The notes: generated from the letters alone by a model not told the origin. A stretch of DNA of 64,000 bases from Parasedimentitalea maritima (GCF_005771405.1 NZ_VAUA01000010.1:62001-126000); one strand, 5' to 3'; positions 16,778 through 26,003 are shown, numbered from the stretch's first letter. Numbers and translations are program-made.

Positions 16778-18238
16778 ATGTTTTCCAAGTACAAAAAGCA
16801 AGCCGCAGCTGGGTCTCCTGCCAAAGCATCCAAGCTGAAGGCCGTCACACCAGACGCCCCCATTGCCCCCAAACCCGCCGCCAACCAAAGCGCGTCGCTG
16901 CGTCGGCCCATGCCAAAAACGTCAGCCGAAGCCGCTCCTCAGGACAAAGAGCGCAAGCGCAAGGAACGATTGAGCGACATCAAGATCCAACTTCACAAAG
17001 AACTGTTGGAACAGCTGAACCTTGCCGCCCTGGAAACCGCCAACGAGGCAGAACTGCGCGCGGAAATCACCACGATCACCACCGAAATTTTGGAAGAGAA
17101 AGGTATCGTTCTCAACCGCGATGACCGCCAGACCCTGACCAAAGAACTGTACGACGAGGTCACCGGCCTCGGTCCTTTGGAAACGCTGCTACAGGACGAA
17201 ACCGTCAACGATATTCTGGTCAATGGTCCGCAACAGGTTTTTGTCGAACGCGAAGGCAAGCTCATGTTGAGCGATGTGACCTTCAAAGATGAAAAGCACC
17301 TTCTCAGGATCATCGACAAAATTGTTTCGGCAGTTGGACGTCGTGTTGATGAATCCAACCCCTATGTGGATGCGCGTCTCGCAGATGGCTCGCGCTTCAA
17401 CGCAATGGTGCCGCCCATTGCGGTGGATGGATCTTTGGTATCGATCCGGAAGTTTAAAAAGGACAAGCTGGGTATTGATGATCTGGTGAATTTCGGCGCC
17501 TTCAACGAGGAAATGGCAGCCTACCTACAAGCCGCTGTTGCCACTCGACTGAATATTATCGTGTCGGGCGGTACTGGTTCCGGTAAAACGACCACACTGA
17601 ACGCCCTGTCCAGTTTCATCGACAATGCCGAACGCATCCTGACGATCGAAGACACCGCAGAACTTCAGTTGCAGCAGACCCACGTCGGCCGGATGGAAAG
17701 CCGCCCGCCCAACGTCGAAGGCAAAGGTGAGGTTTCCCCGCGCGATTGTCTGAAGAACGCCCTGCGTATGCGCCCCGACCGTATCATTGTCGGCGAAACG
17801 CGCGGCGAAGAAGTTATCGACATGTTGCAGGCGATGAACACTGGCCACGACGGGTCAATGACCACCATCCACGCCAACTCGGCCCGTGATGGGGTCAGCC
17901 GTCTGGAAAACATGATCGCCATGGCTGGCATCGAAATGCCGCTCAAGGCGGTTCGCAGTCAGATCTCGTCTGCGGTGAACTTGATCGTACAGGCCTCGCG
18001 TCTGCAGGATGGTTCGCGCCGCATGACATCAATCACCGAAATCACTGGCATGGAGGGCGACGTGATCTCGATGCAGGAAATTTTCCGGTACCAGCGGGTC
18101 GGCTTGACCCCTGAGAACAAAATCATCGGTCACTTCACAGCCACAGGGGTGCGCAGTCACTTCTCCGAACGGTTCCGTATGTGGGGGTATGACCTGCCCG
18201 CTTCGGTCTATGAACCCACTAAGATGGAGTCACACTGA
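16778..18238 (+). CDS. cpaF: CpaF/TadA, Flp pilus secretion ATPase
   Basis: 486 aa hexameric type II/IV secretion ATPase that powers pilus assembly and possibly retraction. A basic alanine-rich N-terminus (1-65) is followed by an N-terminal domain (about 75-230) and the RecA-like core with Walker [10 protein letters not shown] (about 265-273), an Asp-box/Walker B near [14 protein letters not shown], and the His box MTTIHANS. The stop overlaps the tadB start by one base (ATGA), so the two are translationally coupled. Confidence 0.96.
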   Translation: MFSKYKKQAAAGSPAKASKLKAVTPDAPIAPKPAANQSASLRRPMPKTSAEAAPQDKERKRKERLSDIKIQLHKELLEQLNLAALETANEAELRAEITTITTEILEEKGIVLNRDDRQTLTKELYDEVTGLGPLETLLQDETVNDILVNGPQQVFVEREGKLMLSDVTFKDEKHLLRIIDKIVSAVGRRVDESNPYVDARLADGSRFNAMVPPIAVDGSLVSIRKFKKDKLGIDDLVNFGAFNEEMAAYLQAAVATRLNIIVSGGTGSGKTTTLNALSSFIDNAERILTIEDTAELQLQQTHVGRMESRPPNVEGKGEVSPRDCLKNALRMRPDRIIVGETRGEEVIDMLQAMNTGHDGSMTTIHANSARDGVSRLENMIAMAGIEMPLKAVRSQISSAVNLIVQASRLQDGSRRMTSITEITGMEGDVISMQEIFRYQRVGLTPENKIIGHFTATGVRSHFSERFRMWGYDLPASVYEPTKMESH

Positions 18239-19206
18239 TGCAACTGAGCGCAGAACCAATCATCTACGGCCTTATTTTCATTGGTGTTCTGGTGCTGGTC
18301 GAAGGCCTGTATCTGGTGGCCTTTGGTAAATCCATCAGCCTGAACAGCCGGGTTAATCGCCGTCTGGAGATGCTGGACAAAAGCGGAAATCGCGAACAGG
18401 TGCTGGATCAGCTGCGTAAGGAAATGCAGCAACACATGCAGTCCCAGTCGATCCCGCTGTATTCCTTGCTGGCGGAAAAGGCTCAAAAGGCCGCAATTGC
18501 CTTCACTCCGCGACAGTTGATCATGATCATGGGCGGGCTGGCAGCTTTGGCTTTTGTCGGGCTCAGCATAGGCACCGAAACTGAATTGCCAATACGTATC
18601 ATGGCCTCGGTTATCATTGGTGTTGGGGCCGTGTTCATGTGGGTCAACAAGAAAGCAAAGACACGTATGGGCATGATCGAGGAACAACTCCCCGATGCGG
18701 TTGAACTGATTGTGCGAAGCCTGCGGGTGGGCCACCCATTTTCCTCTGCTATCCAGATTGTCGCAAAAGAAGTCGACGATCCGCTCGCCACCGAATTTGG
18801 CATGATCGCAGACGAGAGCGCCTATGGCCGCGACGTTGGCGAGGCCCTGAAAGAAATGGCTGAACGGCTGGATATGCAGGATATGCGTTTCCTTGCGGTA
18901 GCCGTGACCATTCAGCAGCAATCCGGGGGTAACCTGGCCGAGGTTCTGGCTGGTTTGGCCAAGGTCATCCGCGCCCGATTCCGCCTGTTTCGCCGCGTCA
19001 AAGCGATCACAGCTGAAGCACAATGGTCGGGCAAATTCCTATCCGCTTTTCCTCTGCTGGCGCTGGGGGGCATTCTGGCCAAGGACCCGAACTACTACGA
19101 CACAGTGTTGGATCACCCCTATTTTATTCCCTGCTGTTTCATCGTGGGCGTGTTGTTGACCGTCAATCTGTTTGTCATGCGCGCGCTGACCAATATTAAG
19201 GTATAA
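18238..19206 (+). CDS. tadB: TadB, inner-membrane platform protein
   Basis: 322 aa GspF/T2SSF-type membrane protein. Hydrophobic segments are near residues 7-29, 95-115, 120-137, 268-285 and 296-316. The cytoplasmic T2SSF domain is about 140-270 (LRVGHPFSSAIQ, QQQSGGNLAEVL). With TadC it forms the platform that couples CpaF to pilin insertion. It overlaps cpaF by 1 nt; tadC starts 12 nt later. Confidence 0.94.
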   Translation: MQLSAEPIIYGLIFIGVLVLVEGLYLVAFGKSISLNSRVNRRLEMLDKSGNREQVLDQLRKEMQQHMQSQSIPLYSLLAEKAQKAAIAFTPRQLIMIMGGLAALAFVGLSIGTETELPIRIMASVIIGVGAVFMWVNKKAKTRMGMIEEQLPDAVELIVRSLRVGHPFSSAIQIVAKEVDDPLATEFGMIADESAYGRDVGEALKEMAERLDMQDMRFLAVAVTIQQQSGGNLAEVLAGLAKVIRARFRLFRRVKAITAEAQWSGKFLSAFPLLALGGILAKDPNYYDTVLDHPYFIPCCFIVGVLLTVNLFVMRALTNIKV

Positions 19207-19218
19207 GGGGCAAACACT

Positions 19219-20199
19219 GTGGAATTTCTCACAAGTATCAACGCGCTGATTACCAATCAGCTGGGTGACTTTGGACCTCTTCTAGTGGTGGGACTGCTGG
19301 GTCTGTTCATGATCCTGCTGACTATCCCACTGTTGTTGAACCAGCGCGAAGATCCGCTGAAAAAACTGAAAAAGCGCAACAATCCGGACGCTGGCACAAA
19401 ACCCAAGAAAGAACGGCTCCGTCAGGGCAACCGCAACGAGCAATTGCAGAAATTTGCGAACTTTCTGGAACCGCAAGACGCCGAAGAGCTATCCGCGATG
19501 GAGCTCAAACTCCGTCAGGCGGGCTATCAATCCAAGGATTCAGTTCGCTTTTTCCACTTTGCCCAGTTTGCATTGGGCATTATCGGACTAATTGCGGGCC
19601 TGTTTTTTGTTTATGTTCTGAACGCCGATATCGAATTTGACGGGCAACAGATGATGATCCGTATCATCGGTCCCGGTGGTGCTGGCTATATGTTGCCAAA
19701 GTACTGGGTCACCCGCCGGATCGCCGAGCGCAAAGAAAAGATCACAGCCGGTTTCCCTGACGCACTTGACCTGATGCTGGTCTGCGTCGAGGCCGGGCAG
19801 TCTCTGGATCAGGCCATTGTGCGCGTTGCCAAAGAACTGCACGCCTCTTACCCGGATCTGGCCGACGAATTTGATGTCGTCGCCTATGAGATGAAAGCGG
19901 GCAAAGATAAGGATAAGGTGTTGCGCGATATGGCGACCCGCTGTGGGGTGCAGGATCTGTCCTCTTTTGTTACCGTGATGATCCAATCGGCGACCTTCGG
20001 GACCTCGATCGCTGACGCGCTGCGGGTCTATGCAGCGGAAATGCGTGACAAACGCGTTATGCGGGCAGAAGAGGCCGCAAATAAGTTGCCAACAAAAATG
20101 ACCCTTGCCACAATGGGCCTGACATTGCCGCCGCTGCTGATCATTCTGGTTGGCCCATCGATTAAGGCGATCGGCAACCTGGGCAATATGAGCAACTAA
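19219..20199 (+). CDS. tadC: TadC, inner-membrane platform protein
   Basis: 326 aa, a second T2SSF-type protein. An N-terminal helix (about 17-37) is followed by a charged linker, two central helices (about 118-140 and 148-165), the T2SSF domain (about 170-290, with VCVEAGQSLDQAI and TFGTSIADALRVYA) and a C-terminal helix. It starts with GTG at 19219, with AAGGGG 8 nt before. The TPR gene follows after 3 nt, so the operon continues. Confidence 0.93.
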   Translation: MEFLTSINALITNQLGDFGPLLVVGLLGLFMILLTIPLLLNQREDPLKKLKKRNNPDAGTKPKKERLRQGNRNEQLQKFANFLEPQDAEELSAMELKLRQAGYQSKDSVRFFHFAQFALGIIGLIAGLFFVYVLNADIEFDGQQMMIRIIGPGGAGYMLPKYWVTRRIAERKEKITAGFPDALDLMLVCVEAGQSLDQAIVRVAKELHASYPDLADEFDVVAYEMKAGKDKDKVLRDMATRCGVQDLSSFVTVMIQSATFGTSIADALRVYAAEMRDKRVMRAEEAANKLPTKMTLATMGLTLPPLLIILVGPSIKAIGNLGNMSN

Positions 20200-20202
20200 T
20201 AC

Positions 20203-20787
20203 ATGACTTCAAAAGATGGGGCTTGGCCCGCATCGCTTCGCAAGACCTTGATTGCCATCACCGCCTGTGCGGTGGTGGCCTCTTGCGGTTCAACCACTTC
20301 GGATCCCGCTACGCCCTGGGCGCCGGGCGTGGACCACAGCAAGCAAGCCGAGGATGGGCTGGAAGTCGGTCACAGGATGATGGCGGCTGGCCAGTATGAG
20401 CTTGCCCTAGATGCCTTCATCCGCGCGGCATTGGATCATGGGATGACTGGCGAAGTTCTCTCCAGCATGGGGACTGCAAATCTTGGGCTCGGTCGCCTTG
20501 GTCAGGCCGAAACCCTGTTGCGCCGCGCAGTCAAGGAAGAACCGGATTGGCCCGAAGCGATGAACAATCTGGGTGTAGTTCTGATGGAACAGGGCAAATA
20601 CGCCGAAGCAGAACAGGTTCTACGCCGCGCTTATGCCCTGGATAATGGCGAAAGTGACCCAATCCGTGAGAATCTGCGCTTGGCCCTCGCAAATTTGGAA
20701 AATTCTGCTAATACTGCTGGACAAAACCAAGACTATGAATTGGTGCAACGTGGTGGGGGCAATTTCCTGATCCGTACGACGCCATGA
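20203..20787 (+). CDS. TPR lipoprotein of the tad locus (TadD-like)
   Basis: 194 aa. N-terminal signal with lipobox VASC (about residues 25-29), then three tetratricopeptide repeats (about 45-150; the clearest is PEAMNNLGVVLMEQGKYAEA). TadD proteins are TPR lipoproteins needed for secretin or pilus assembly. Its position after tadC supports this role. It is followed closely by a second TPR lipoprotein. Confidence 0.88.
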   Translation: MTSKDGAWPASLRKTLIAITACAVVASCGSTTSDPATPWAPGVDHSKQAEDGLEVGHRMMAAGQYELALDAFIRAALDHGMTGEVLSSMGTANLGLGRLGQAETLLRRAVKEEPDWPEAMNNLGVVLMEQGKYAEAEQVLRRAYALDNGESDPIRENLRLALANLENSANTAGQNQDYELVQRGGGNFLIRTTP

Positions 20788-20815
20788 ACAAGGCAGAGCA
20801 GTAAAGGACGCAAAA

Positions 20816-21664
20816 ATGCGCCAAGTATTTCTTGTATCAGCATGTCTGGCTGGTGGACTATTCCTGTCTGCCTGCGGCAAAGATGATCCCGCAAGTGTCG
20901 AGCGGGCGTTTCAGGACGTCAATGTGGTTGATGAAACCGACCTGAATGACGTCATGTTGACCGCCGCTGACCCTAACGAGGCAGTCAGTTATTTCACCAG
21001 ATCATTGCAGGGCAATACCAACCGTATCGACCTGCAACGAGGCCTCGCTATTTCTCTGGTCCGCGCCAAGCGGAACACCGAGGCAGTCTCAGCCTGGAAA
21101 AAGGTCAATTCTCTGGACGGCGCGACCAACGACGACAAGGTAGATCTGGCTGATGCGTTGATCCGCAACGGCGATTGGAAAGCCGCCAAAGCCGCATTGG
21201 ACGATGTACCCCCAACCCACGAGACCTTCAAACGCTATCGGCTAGAGGCGATGGTTGCGGATGCCAACAAGGAATGGAAAAGGGCCGACAGTTTCTATGA
21301 AATCGCGGTTTCGCTAACCACCCGCCCCGCAGGCGTCATGAACAACTGGGGCTATTCCAAGCTGACCCGCGGCGACTATACCGACGCAGAACGTCTGTTT
21401 GGCGAAGCCATCCGTCAGGATCAGGCGCTGTTCACTGCCAAAAACAATCTGGTTCTGGCCCGTGGCGCACAACGCAATTACACGCTGCCGGTGATCCCGA
21501 TGGGACAGATCGAACGGGCACAGCTCTTGCATACCTTGGCGCTGACTGCGATCAAACAGGGCGATGTTTCAACCGGCGAAGGTCTGCTGCGTGAAGCCAT
21601 CAACACCCACCCGCAGCATTTTGAAGAAGCTGTGCGCAGTCTGCGTGCGCTGGAAAGCGCTTAA
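20816..21664 (+). CDS. second TPR lipoprotein of the tad locus
   Basis: 282 aa. Signal MRQVFLVSACLAGGLFLSAC with a lipobox Cys20, then degenerate TPRs over the rest (for example WGYSKLTRGDYTDAERLF, about 180-197). It is unlike its neighbour in sequence beyond the repeats. AAAGGA lies before the ATG. Probably a periplasmic scaffold with the first TPR protein; the exact role is not known. The peptidase gene starts 3 nt after its stop. Confidence 0.85.
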   Translation: MRQVFLVSACLAGGLFLSACGKDDPASVERAFQDVNVVDETDLNDVMLTAADPNEAVSYFTRSLQGNTNRIDLQRGLAISLVRAKRNTEAVSAWKKVNSLDGATNDDKVDLADALIRNGDWKAAKAALDDVPPTHETFKRYRLEAMVADANKEWKRADSFYEIAVSLTTRPAGVMNNWGYSKLTRGDYTDAERLFGEAIRQDQALFTAKNNLVLARGAQRNYTLPVIPMGQIERAQLLHTLALTAIKQGDVSTGEGLLREAINTHPQHFEEAVRSLRALESA

Positions 21665-21667
21665 TAC

Positions 21668-22168
21668 ATGCTGGCAATTCCGGCCCATGTCGCTCTGTGG
21701 TTCCTGCCATTTGTGCTGCCCATTTGTTATACAATTATGCTCACCGATCTACGTGGCATGCGGATACCAAATTGGGCAGTAGATCTTACTGCGGTGATTT
21801 TTATCGTGGTGGGACCATTTTTGATGTCCTGGACCGACTATGGCTGGCAGCTTCTGCATCTTCCTATTGGTGTTGGTCTCGGGTTCTTGTTCTACAGTGC
21901 AGGAATGATTGGCGCCGGAGATGGAAAATTTGCAGGCGCAGCTGCGCCTCTTGTGGCCTTTGCTGATCTCAGGATCATCCTGCTGATCTTTACCGCAAAT
22001 TTGCTGGCTAGTTTCGTCACCCACAGGATTGCCAAGCACACACCACTGCGCCGCTTGGCCCCGGATTGGAAAAGCTGGGACGTCGGCCAGAGCAAATTCC
22101 CCATGGGCCTGTGCCTGGGCGGAACACTGGCAATCTATCTGATCCTTGGCGCGCTCTACGGCAGCTGA
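21668..22168 (+). CDS. cpaA: CpaA/TadV-type prepilin peptidase
   Basis: 166 aa multi-helix membrane protease of the A24 family that trims the leader of Flp prepilins. The two catalytic aspartates are in LTDLRGMRIPNW (about residue 25) and GAGDGKFAGA (about residue 81, the GxGD motif). It lacks the N-terminal methylase domain of PilD, as expected for Tad systems. It must accept the divergent AVTVDW sites of the two pilins at the start of the locus. Confidence 0.93.
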   Translation: MLAIPAHVALWFLPFVLPICYTIMLTDLRGMRIPNWAVDLTAVIFIVVGPFLMSWTDYGWQLLHLPIGVGLGFLFYSAGMIGAGDGKFAGAAAPLVAFADLRIILLIFTANLLASFVTHRIAKHTPLRRLAPDWKSWDVGQSKFPMGLCLGGTLAIYLILGALYGS

Positions 22169-22345
22169 AACAATCCAGTTGTCTAAAGCCTGAGAGATTG
22201 AACGCAGCTTGCGCATCGCACAATCGCTGAATTGCTACAGGTCTGCCCCGCTCGTGCCACAGTGCTGAATAAACTGTTCCCAAACGACACCTCTCAATTT
22301 TGTTGAGCGTGCCGCGAGACAGTGACCAGATACAGGCCTTGACCA

Positions 22346-23653
22346 ATGAACATGCAGACTTCTCACGTGACGGCCCCGCCTGCCCCAAAGGGCATGGAAC
22401 AAATGCAGCTACCGTCGGTGATGATGCGTGACATCCTGCTGAAAACCATCTTCCGCAAAAATGTCGATATGGTCAGCGAAATTGCGGAAGCCATTTGTCT
22501 GCCAATGTCGGTCACCCAAGAGCTGGTAGACATCGCCCGCGAGCAAAAGCTGTTGGAAGCAACCGGCACCCTGAACGCCAACAGTGGCAATGAAATGGGC
22601 TATCAGCTGACTGACGCCGGTAAGGCCCGCGCGCTGGATGCCCTCACCCAGTCCGAGTACTTTGGCGCCATGCCGGTGCCGCTGGATGTCTACCGTGAAC
22701 AGGTCAAACGTCAGTCGATACGCAACATTCAGGTCAATCGCAAACAGCTGACCAATGCCATGGGCCATCTGGTTCTTCCGGATAGCCTGCTGGACCACCT
22801 CGGCCCCGCCGTCAGCGCGGGTCGTTCGATCCTGATGTATGGCCCACCCGGCAATGGTAAGTCCTCTATCTCAAACGGTATCCGCGATGCCTTGGGCGAT
22901 CAGGTCTATGTGCCACGCGCCATCGAGTATGCCGGTCAGGTGATCACTGTCTATGACCCGATTGTCCATACCGCAGTGGAACAGGTACAGGACGATCCTA
23001 ATGCCCTGCGCCGCACCCGCCGCTTTGACAGTCGCTACGTCTGCTGCGAACGCCCAACAGTGGTCACGGGCGGTGAACTGACCCTTTCGATGCTGGATCT
23101 GGTCTATAACCCAACCGCGCGCACCTATCAGGCCCCCCTGCAGCTAAAGGCAACCGGCGGCATTTTCATCGTTGATGACTTGGGACGGCAGGCCGAGCCT
23201 CCACAGGCCCTGATCAACCGCTGGATTGTTCCGCTGGAAGAAAGCAAAGATATCCTGGCCCTCCAGTCGGGTGAAAAATTTGAAGTGCCCTTTGACACGC
23301 TGGTGATCTTCTCCACCAACTACCATCCCAATGAAATATTCGACCAAGCCGCCCTACGCCGGATCTTCTTCAAGATCAAAATCGACGGGCCAAGTCAGGA
23401 AAACTTCCTGAAAATATTCGCCCTCGTCGCCCGGAAGAAGGGAATGGCGCTGGATGAGGCTACATTGGTGCATCTTCTTAAAAACAAATACCCAACGATC
23501 GAAAACACCTATGCAAACTATCAGCCAGTGTTCCTGATCGACCAGATGATCGCCATCTGCGAATTTGAGGGCATCCCCAACCAAATGTCCCCCGATCTGA
23601 TTGACCGCGCCTGGGCCAATATGTTCGTAGACGACGAAGTGATCGTGAGGTAG
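22346..23653 (+). CDS. AAA+ ATPase with N-terminal winged-helix-like region, tad-linked
   Basis: 435 aa. Residues 1-110 are helical and look like a winged-helix domain (SVTQELVDIAREQKLLEATG). An AAA+ core follows, with Walker A GPPGNGKSS (about 166-174), Walker B GGIFIVDDLGR (about 271-281), a sensor-1 asparagine in VIFSTNYHP, and an arginine-rich LRRIFFKI segment. The last part is a helical lid. Many alphaproteobacteria keep this gene beside tad genes, but its job is not established; it may remodel a pilus component or act as a MoxR-like chaperone. A start at 22352 is also possible. 177 bp separate it from cpaA. Confidence 0.82.
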   Translation: MNMQTSHVTAPPAPKGMEQMQLPSVMMRDILLKTIFRKNVDMVSEIAEAICLPMSVTQELVDIAREQKLLEATGTLNANSGNEMGYQLTDAGKARALDALTQSEYFGAMPVPLDVYREQVKRQSIRNIQVNRKQLTNAMGHLVLPDSLLDHLGPAVSAGRSILMYGPPGNGKSSISNGIRDALGDQVYVPRAIEYAGQVITVYDPIVHTAVEQVQDDPNALRRTRRFDSRYVCCERPTVVTGGELTLSMLDLVYNPTARTYQAPLQLKATGGIFIVDDLGRQAEPPQALINRWIVPLEESKDILALQSGEKFEVPFDTLVIFSTNYHPNEIFDQAALRRIFFKIKIDGPSQENFLKIFALVARKKGMALDEATLVHLLKNKYPTIENTYANYQPVFLIDQMIAICEFEGIPNQMSPDLIDRAWANMFVDDEVIVR

Positions 23654-23679
23654 CGACCCGAGACCTTAGGACATTCCTC

Positions 23680-24021
23680 TCAGGCCTCGTTCATCTTACT
23701 TGCATCGGTAAAGCCCCAGCCATCGGGGCGATATCCTGACGACAATCCGATTTTAGTGATGCGCTCTTCATGGTCCCATATGGCGTCAATTGCCACGGTC
23801 AATGCATAGATCGGAATCCAGATATCCTTGGTTTCCTCATCAAATGCTGCGGCATAGCCCTCCGCCTTCAATTCTAAAACCGCCCTAACTGGATCACTCA
23901 TGCTTGATGCGGGCACCAGATAGAAATCAAAATCCGCGATTGCGGGAAGGCTTTGCTTAGATCCCAAATCCTCCAAGACCCAAATAGTTTCTGATCTTTG
24001 CTTTTCAAAATCATGTTCCAT
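23680..24021 (-). CDS. RraB-family (RNase E inhibitor-like) small protein
   Basis: 113 aa acidic protein. The spacing of the elements resembles the RraB fold: an N-terminal helix (RSETIWVLEDLGS), the DFDFYLVPAS strand, AVLELKAEGYAAAFDEE, and a final SSGYRPDGWGF matching the YDGWG signature. RraB of E. coli binds RNase E and changes its cleavage choice; whether that holds here is unknown. It stands alone between the AAA+ ATPase and a gene remnant. Call made from pattern only. Confidence 0.62.
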   Translation of the reverse strand: MEHDFEKQRSETIWVLEDLGSKQSLPAIADFDFYLVPASSMSDPVRAVLELKAEGYAAAFDEETKDIWIPIYALTVAIDAIWDHEERITKIGLSSGYRPDGWGFTDASKMNEA

Positions 24022-24057
24022 GTTGAATATCTCGACTTAAATGTTTGAAATTGCGCC

Positions 24058-24236
24058 ATGTTGCATCTACCCGAGCAGATACTCAACTGGTTTTACATCC
24101 GCATCAACAGGCGATGCTGGACCGCTCCGATGATCCGGCAACCCCGTTGATCGCCCCCACCGGCAGCGGCAAAACCAAGGTCGGTTTCTTGCTGACGCTG
24201 GCGGAACCCGCCAACGGCATTCCTTTCCCCCGATAG
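24058..24236 (+). pseudogene. N-terminal remnant of a ligase-associated DEXH-box helicase (Lhr-like)
   Basis: From the ATG at 24058 the frame reads MLHLPEQILNWF, which resembles the start of ligase-associated helicases. After about position 24093 the similarity moves to another frame. That frame reads LHPHQQAMLDRSDDPATPL, then IAPTGSGKT (Walker A), then VGFLLTLAE, and stops at 24234-24236. The simplest reading is a deletion of about 20 bp that removed the NRQGW segment, plus loss of everything downstream: the full protein is about 800 aa. No helicase motifs continue before the next gene at 24314. Confidence 0.7.
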
Positions 24237-24313
24237 CGATAATCTCCGCCACGTCATTCACCATTATGGGATCATCCGGCTTATGCTGCCCTCAACAAGA
24301 CAGGAGCTGCTAA

Positions 24314-24736
24314 ATGACCGATATCGAAACCCGCATCCGCGACAGCTTTGCCCGGCAAAGCATGATGCAAACCCTCGGTGCAGAAATAGACGAGGTCAGT
24401 GAAGGTAAGGTCGTCATAACCGCCCCTATCTTGCCCTCCAGCCGCCAGCAACATGATGTTGCTCATGCAGCTCTCAGTTTTGCCATCGGTGACACTGCCG
24501 CTGGCTATGCCGCTTTGACCAAGATGCCTGATGACCAAGAGGTGATGACCGCCGAAATCAAGATCAACTTGCTGGCGCCGGGGGCTGGCGACTATCTGCG
24601 TGCAACCGGGCGCGTCATCAAACCCGGCCGCCGTCTGGTTGTCGTTACAGCCGAGGTCCACGCCATCACAGGAGACTCTGAAAAGCTGATCGCAATTCTT
24701 CAGGGCACCATGGTTCCGGTTGCAAAGCAGGGTTAA
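24314..24736 (+). CDS. PaaI-family hotdog thioesterase
   Basis: 140 aa single hotdog domain. The active-site region is QHDVAHAALSFAIGDTAAGYAAL (about 49-71) in which Asp replaces the more usual HGG pattern, and a MTAEIKINLLAPG strand follows. Such enzymes hydrolyse acyl-CoA or phenylacetyl-CoA-type thioesters. CAGGAG precedes the ATG. It is tail-to-tail with the LytTR gene, 3 nt apart. The substrate cannot be inferred. Confidence 0.88.
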   Translation: MTDIETRIRDSFARQSMMQTLGAEIDEVSEGKVVITAPILPSSRQQHDVAHAALSFAIGDTAAGYAALTKMPDDQEVMTAEIKINLLAPGAGDYLRATGRVIKPGRRLVVVTAEVHAITGDSEKLIAILQGTMVPVAKQG

Positions 24737-24739
24737 GGC

Positions 24740-25486
24740 CTAGATCAAGCCTGCCTGCTTTGCCGCTGCGCGAAAACTACGGCTTACCGGGACTTCACTT
24801 TCGTCCGCCATCAGCAAAGTGTCTCGCCCGTTCTGGTTTCGGGCGTGGCGCACCGCACCCTTTGCCACCCAATGCGACCGGTGCACACGTTGGCCCGCAC
24901 CGGAGCCCAAACGCTCGACCACATCGCCAAACCTGAGCAACAAAAGATCTTGCCCGGCCTCTGTCACAACCAGAGTGTAGTGATCCTGTGCCTCAAGCCG
25001 AACAAGGGCCCCACGTTTCTCGACAGCAAGTTTACCCATCAACCAGTCGTCAGTTGGCGGTTCTGGTTGAGGCGAGTTTTGAACCTCTGTTGGCCCGGAC
25101 GACAAGAGCAGCAAAACGCCCTCAACCCCCAGGGCAACGATCAATATTACACTGAAAAGAAACCCAAACGCCGCCCAACTGGCTGCAACACCAAAGCAGA
25201 TCCAATTGATCCAGACAATCATCACCCCAAGAACCGTAGCATAGGGCAGATGCGACGCCAGTCGCCATTGCCAGGTCCAATCCCATCCCCCCAACAGGCG
25301 GCGCAGCGCCTCCAGTCCCATGGACAGGCCCAGCACCAGTGCCCAATAGCCCAAACGCGGGCCAAGGGGCAGCAGCTCAAACGTACCAAATGGCCCAAGG
25401 GTACTGGCCAAAAGTACAAACAGCAGCCAGGCCGCTCCCCAGCGCAGCCAAGCATATTGCCAAATTTCACGAAGCGTCAGTGACAT
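24740..25486 (-). CDS. membrane-anchored LytTR-domain DNA-binding regulator
   Basis: 248 aa. The first about 130 residues carry four hydrophobic helices (for example LRWGAAWLLFVLLASTLG and ATVLGVMIVWINWICFG). The C-terminal about 100 residues form a LytTR DNA-binding domain (VRLEAQDHYTLVVT, RVHRSHWVAKGAV, VPVSRSFRA). No receiver domain is present, so it is not a classic two-component response regulator; signals may be sensed in the membrane. The start at 25486 is chosen (MSLTLREIWQYAWLRWG). It is divergent from a DUF2306-type membrane protein, a plausible target. Confidence 0.88.
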   Translation of the reverse strand: MSLTLREIWQYAWLRWGAAWLLFVLLASTLGPFGTFELLPLGPRLGYWALVLGLSMGLEALRRLLGGWDWTWQWRLASHLPYATVLGVMIVWINWICFGVAASWAAFGFLFSVILIVALGVEGVLLLLSSGPTEVQNSPQPEPPTDDWLMGKLAVEKRGALVRLEAQDHYTLVVTEAGQDLLLLRFGDVVERLGSGAGQRVHRSHWVAKGAVRHARNQNGRDTLLMADESEVPVSRSFRAAAKQAGLI

Positions 25487-25600
25487 GTGCGGTTTTACCC
25501 TGTTATTCGCGCAGAGTTTCCTGCCATTCACGTATCCCGCTTTGCCATGTCTGAGGTCAAGCCTGCATAGCTTTTGAAGTTATTCACCAGGACACATCCC

Positions 25601-25999
25601 ATGCATCTCACCCCACTGCTGTCGGCTTCTGCTGTTATCCAGATACACACCCTCGCCGCCCTGACACTTCTTCCTCTAACCGTAACGATTTTCTCTCTGC
25701 AGCGTGGCGACAGGCGTCATCGTTGGCTGGGTTGGTGCTGGGTCATACTGATGACGACCGTGGCTGTGTCCAGCCTTGCCATTCACCAGGTCAAGCTGAT
25801 CGGTCGTTTCAGCCCCATTCACATCTTATCGGCTCTTGCACTTGTTGGCTTGGTTCAGGCCGTAACGGCCGCGCGACGCAAAGACATCGTGAGCCACAGG
25901 CGCACCATGGTGAGCATGACATGGGGCGCCTTGGTCGTCGCAGGGCTGTTCACACTGCTCCCCGGTCGCATTCTGTTCCAGGTAATCACTGGTGGCTAA
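25601..25999 (+). CDS. DUF2306-type small membrane protein
   Basis: 132 aa with four predicted helices: IQIHTLAALTLLPLTVTIF, WLGWCWVILMTTVAVSSLAI, IHILSALALVGLVQAV, and the final WGALVVAGLFTLLPGRILF. Conserved histidines (IQIHT, FSPIHIL, VSHRRTM) fit the DUF2306 family. Function unknown. The ATG at 25601 is used because CAGGAC lies just before it. It lies head-to-head with the LytTR regulator across about 115 bp. Confidence 0.82.
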   Translation: MHLTPLLSASAVIQIHTLAALTLLPLTVTIFSLQRGDRRHRWLGWCWVILMTTVAVSSLAIHQVKLIGRFSPIHILSALALVGLVQAVTAARRKDIVSHRRTMVSMTWGALVVAGLFTLLPGRILFQVITGG

Positions 26000-26003
26000 C
26001 AAC

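Noticed and set aside
18208-19023. 271-codon open frame opposite tadB
   Set aside because: Antisense shadow with His/Gln-rich composition; tadB is coupled to cpaF by an ATGA overlap.
24045-24236. Possible 63-aa ATP-binding protein with Walker A
   Set aside because: It would need a TTG start without ribosome site. Its similarity to a helicase continues upstream in another frame, so a gene remnant explains it better.
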